DNA of 5,135 nt from Oligoflexia bacterium (GTDB lineage Bacteria; Bdellovibrionota; UBA1018). Positions within the stretch are counted from its first letter, which is position 1; every line of letters begins with the position of its first letter. Below are positions 5,057 to 5,135 of the stretch, piece by piece. The position numbers were made by a program, and so were the translations under genes. The notes beneath the pieces were generated by a model. That model was not told the DNA's origin and did no database searches. It was given only the letters and a program-made list of their open reading frames with translations. The DNA lies in assembly GCA_025352185.1 (NCBI GenBank), contig JANXTV010000415.1, positions 1 to 5,135 of the forward strand, written 5' to 3'.

Positions 5057-5080
5057 AAGGCAACTCCCCGGAACGTGCGC

Positions 5081-5135
5081 ATGGATTTCGCGCAAACCCA
5101 TTCATGGAAAGAAAGGCCCGGATTCATGCGACTCC
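5081..5135 (+). CDS. Probable start of a further gene, product unknown
   Basis: An ATG at 5081 opens a frame beginning MDFAQTHSWKERPGFMRL that runs off the window. Support comes from the promoter-like sequence ahead and a weak GGAA (5070-5073) seven bases before the ATG; GTG 5075 in the same frame is an alternative start. Eighteen residues are too few to identify a family, and no signal peptide is evident. Another frame from ATG 5104 is also open, so the call is tentative. Confidence 0.35.
   Translation, partial: MDFAQTHSWKERPGFMRL

Noticed and set aside
1..5135. CRISPR array, insertion sequence, tRNA or attachment site
   Set aside because: I found no regularly spaced repeats, transposase-like frame, terminal inverted repeats or tRNA-like fold in the window.

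Overview
This 5.1 kb bacterial chromosomal window is moderately GC-rich (by eye a little above half). It holds a housekeeping left half and a right half of poorly characterised accessory genes. The best anchor is an A-type RNase P RNA gene (rnpB, about 1628-2075, + strand), recognisable by its conserved core and by perfect P1 and P2 pairings. Just upstream on the same strand is a NIF3/YqfO-family dinuclear-metal protein. A NIF3 gene near rnpB recalls a neighbourhood I associate, from memory, with Deltaproteobacteria and relatives. Together with several Sec-type signal peptides, this suggests a Gram-negative of that broad kind (Bdellovibrionota, Myxococcota or similar), but I cannot name the organism.

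Layout: <1-110 (-) is the start of an unidentified secreted protein. 111-439 is a 329-base gap with an AG-rich run, two strong hairpins, a terminator-like hairpin with a T tract, and a 10-bp palindrome; it could hold a small RNA. 440-1585 (+) is the NIF3-like protein, about 1628-2075 (+) is rnpB, and 2104-2129 is its intrinsic terminator. 2112-3035 (-) is a secreted esterase of the PHB-depolymerase/LpqC-like alpha/beta-hydrolase group, convergent with rnpB; its last codons lie inside the rnpB terminator. 3126-4139 (+) is a single-domain alpha/alpha-toroid protein of the prenyltransferase/squalene-cyclase-like kind, divergent from the esterase. 4161-4967 (-) is a secreted alpha/beta-hydrolase-fold protein whose catalytic serine and histidine appear to be missing, convergent with the toroid gene. 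5081->5135 (+) is a probable partial gene, divergent from the previous one.

All the protein genes appear to be single transcription units; adjacent coding genes are divergent or convergent. Several starts lack a usable Shine-Dalgarno sequence and instead have a -10-like hexamer 6-7 bases before the start codon. This suggests leaderless transcripts for NIF3, the toroid protein and the pseudo-hydrolase, and possibly the esterase. The most notable points are this promoter/start architecture, the apparently dead secreted hydrolase, the DxDD-like motif and Cys/His cluster in the toroid protein, an enlarged P3 region in rnpB, and the structured intergenic region at the left.
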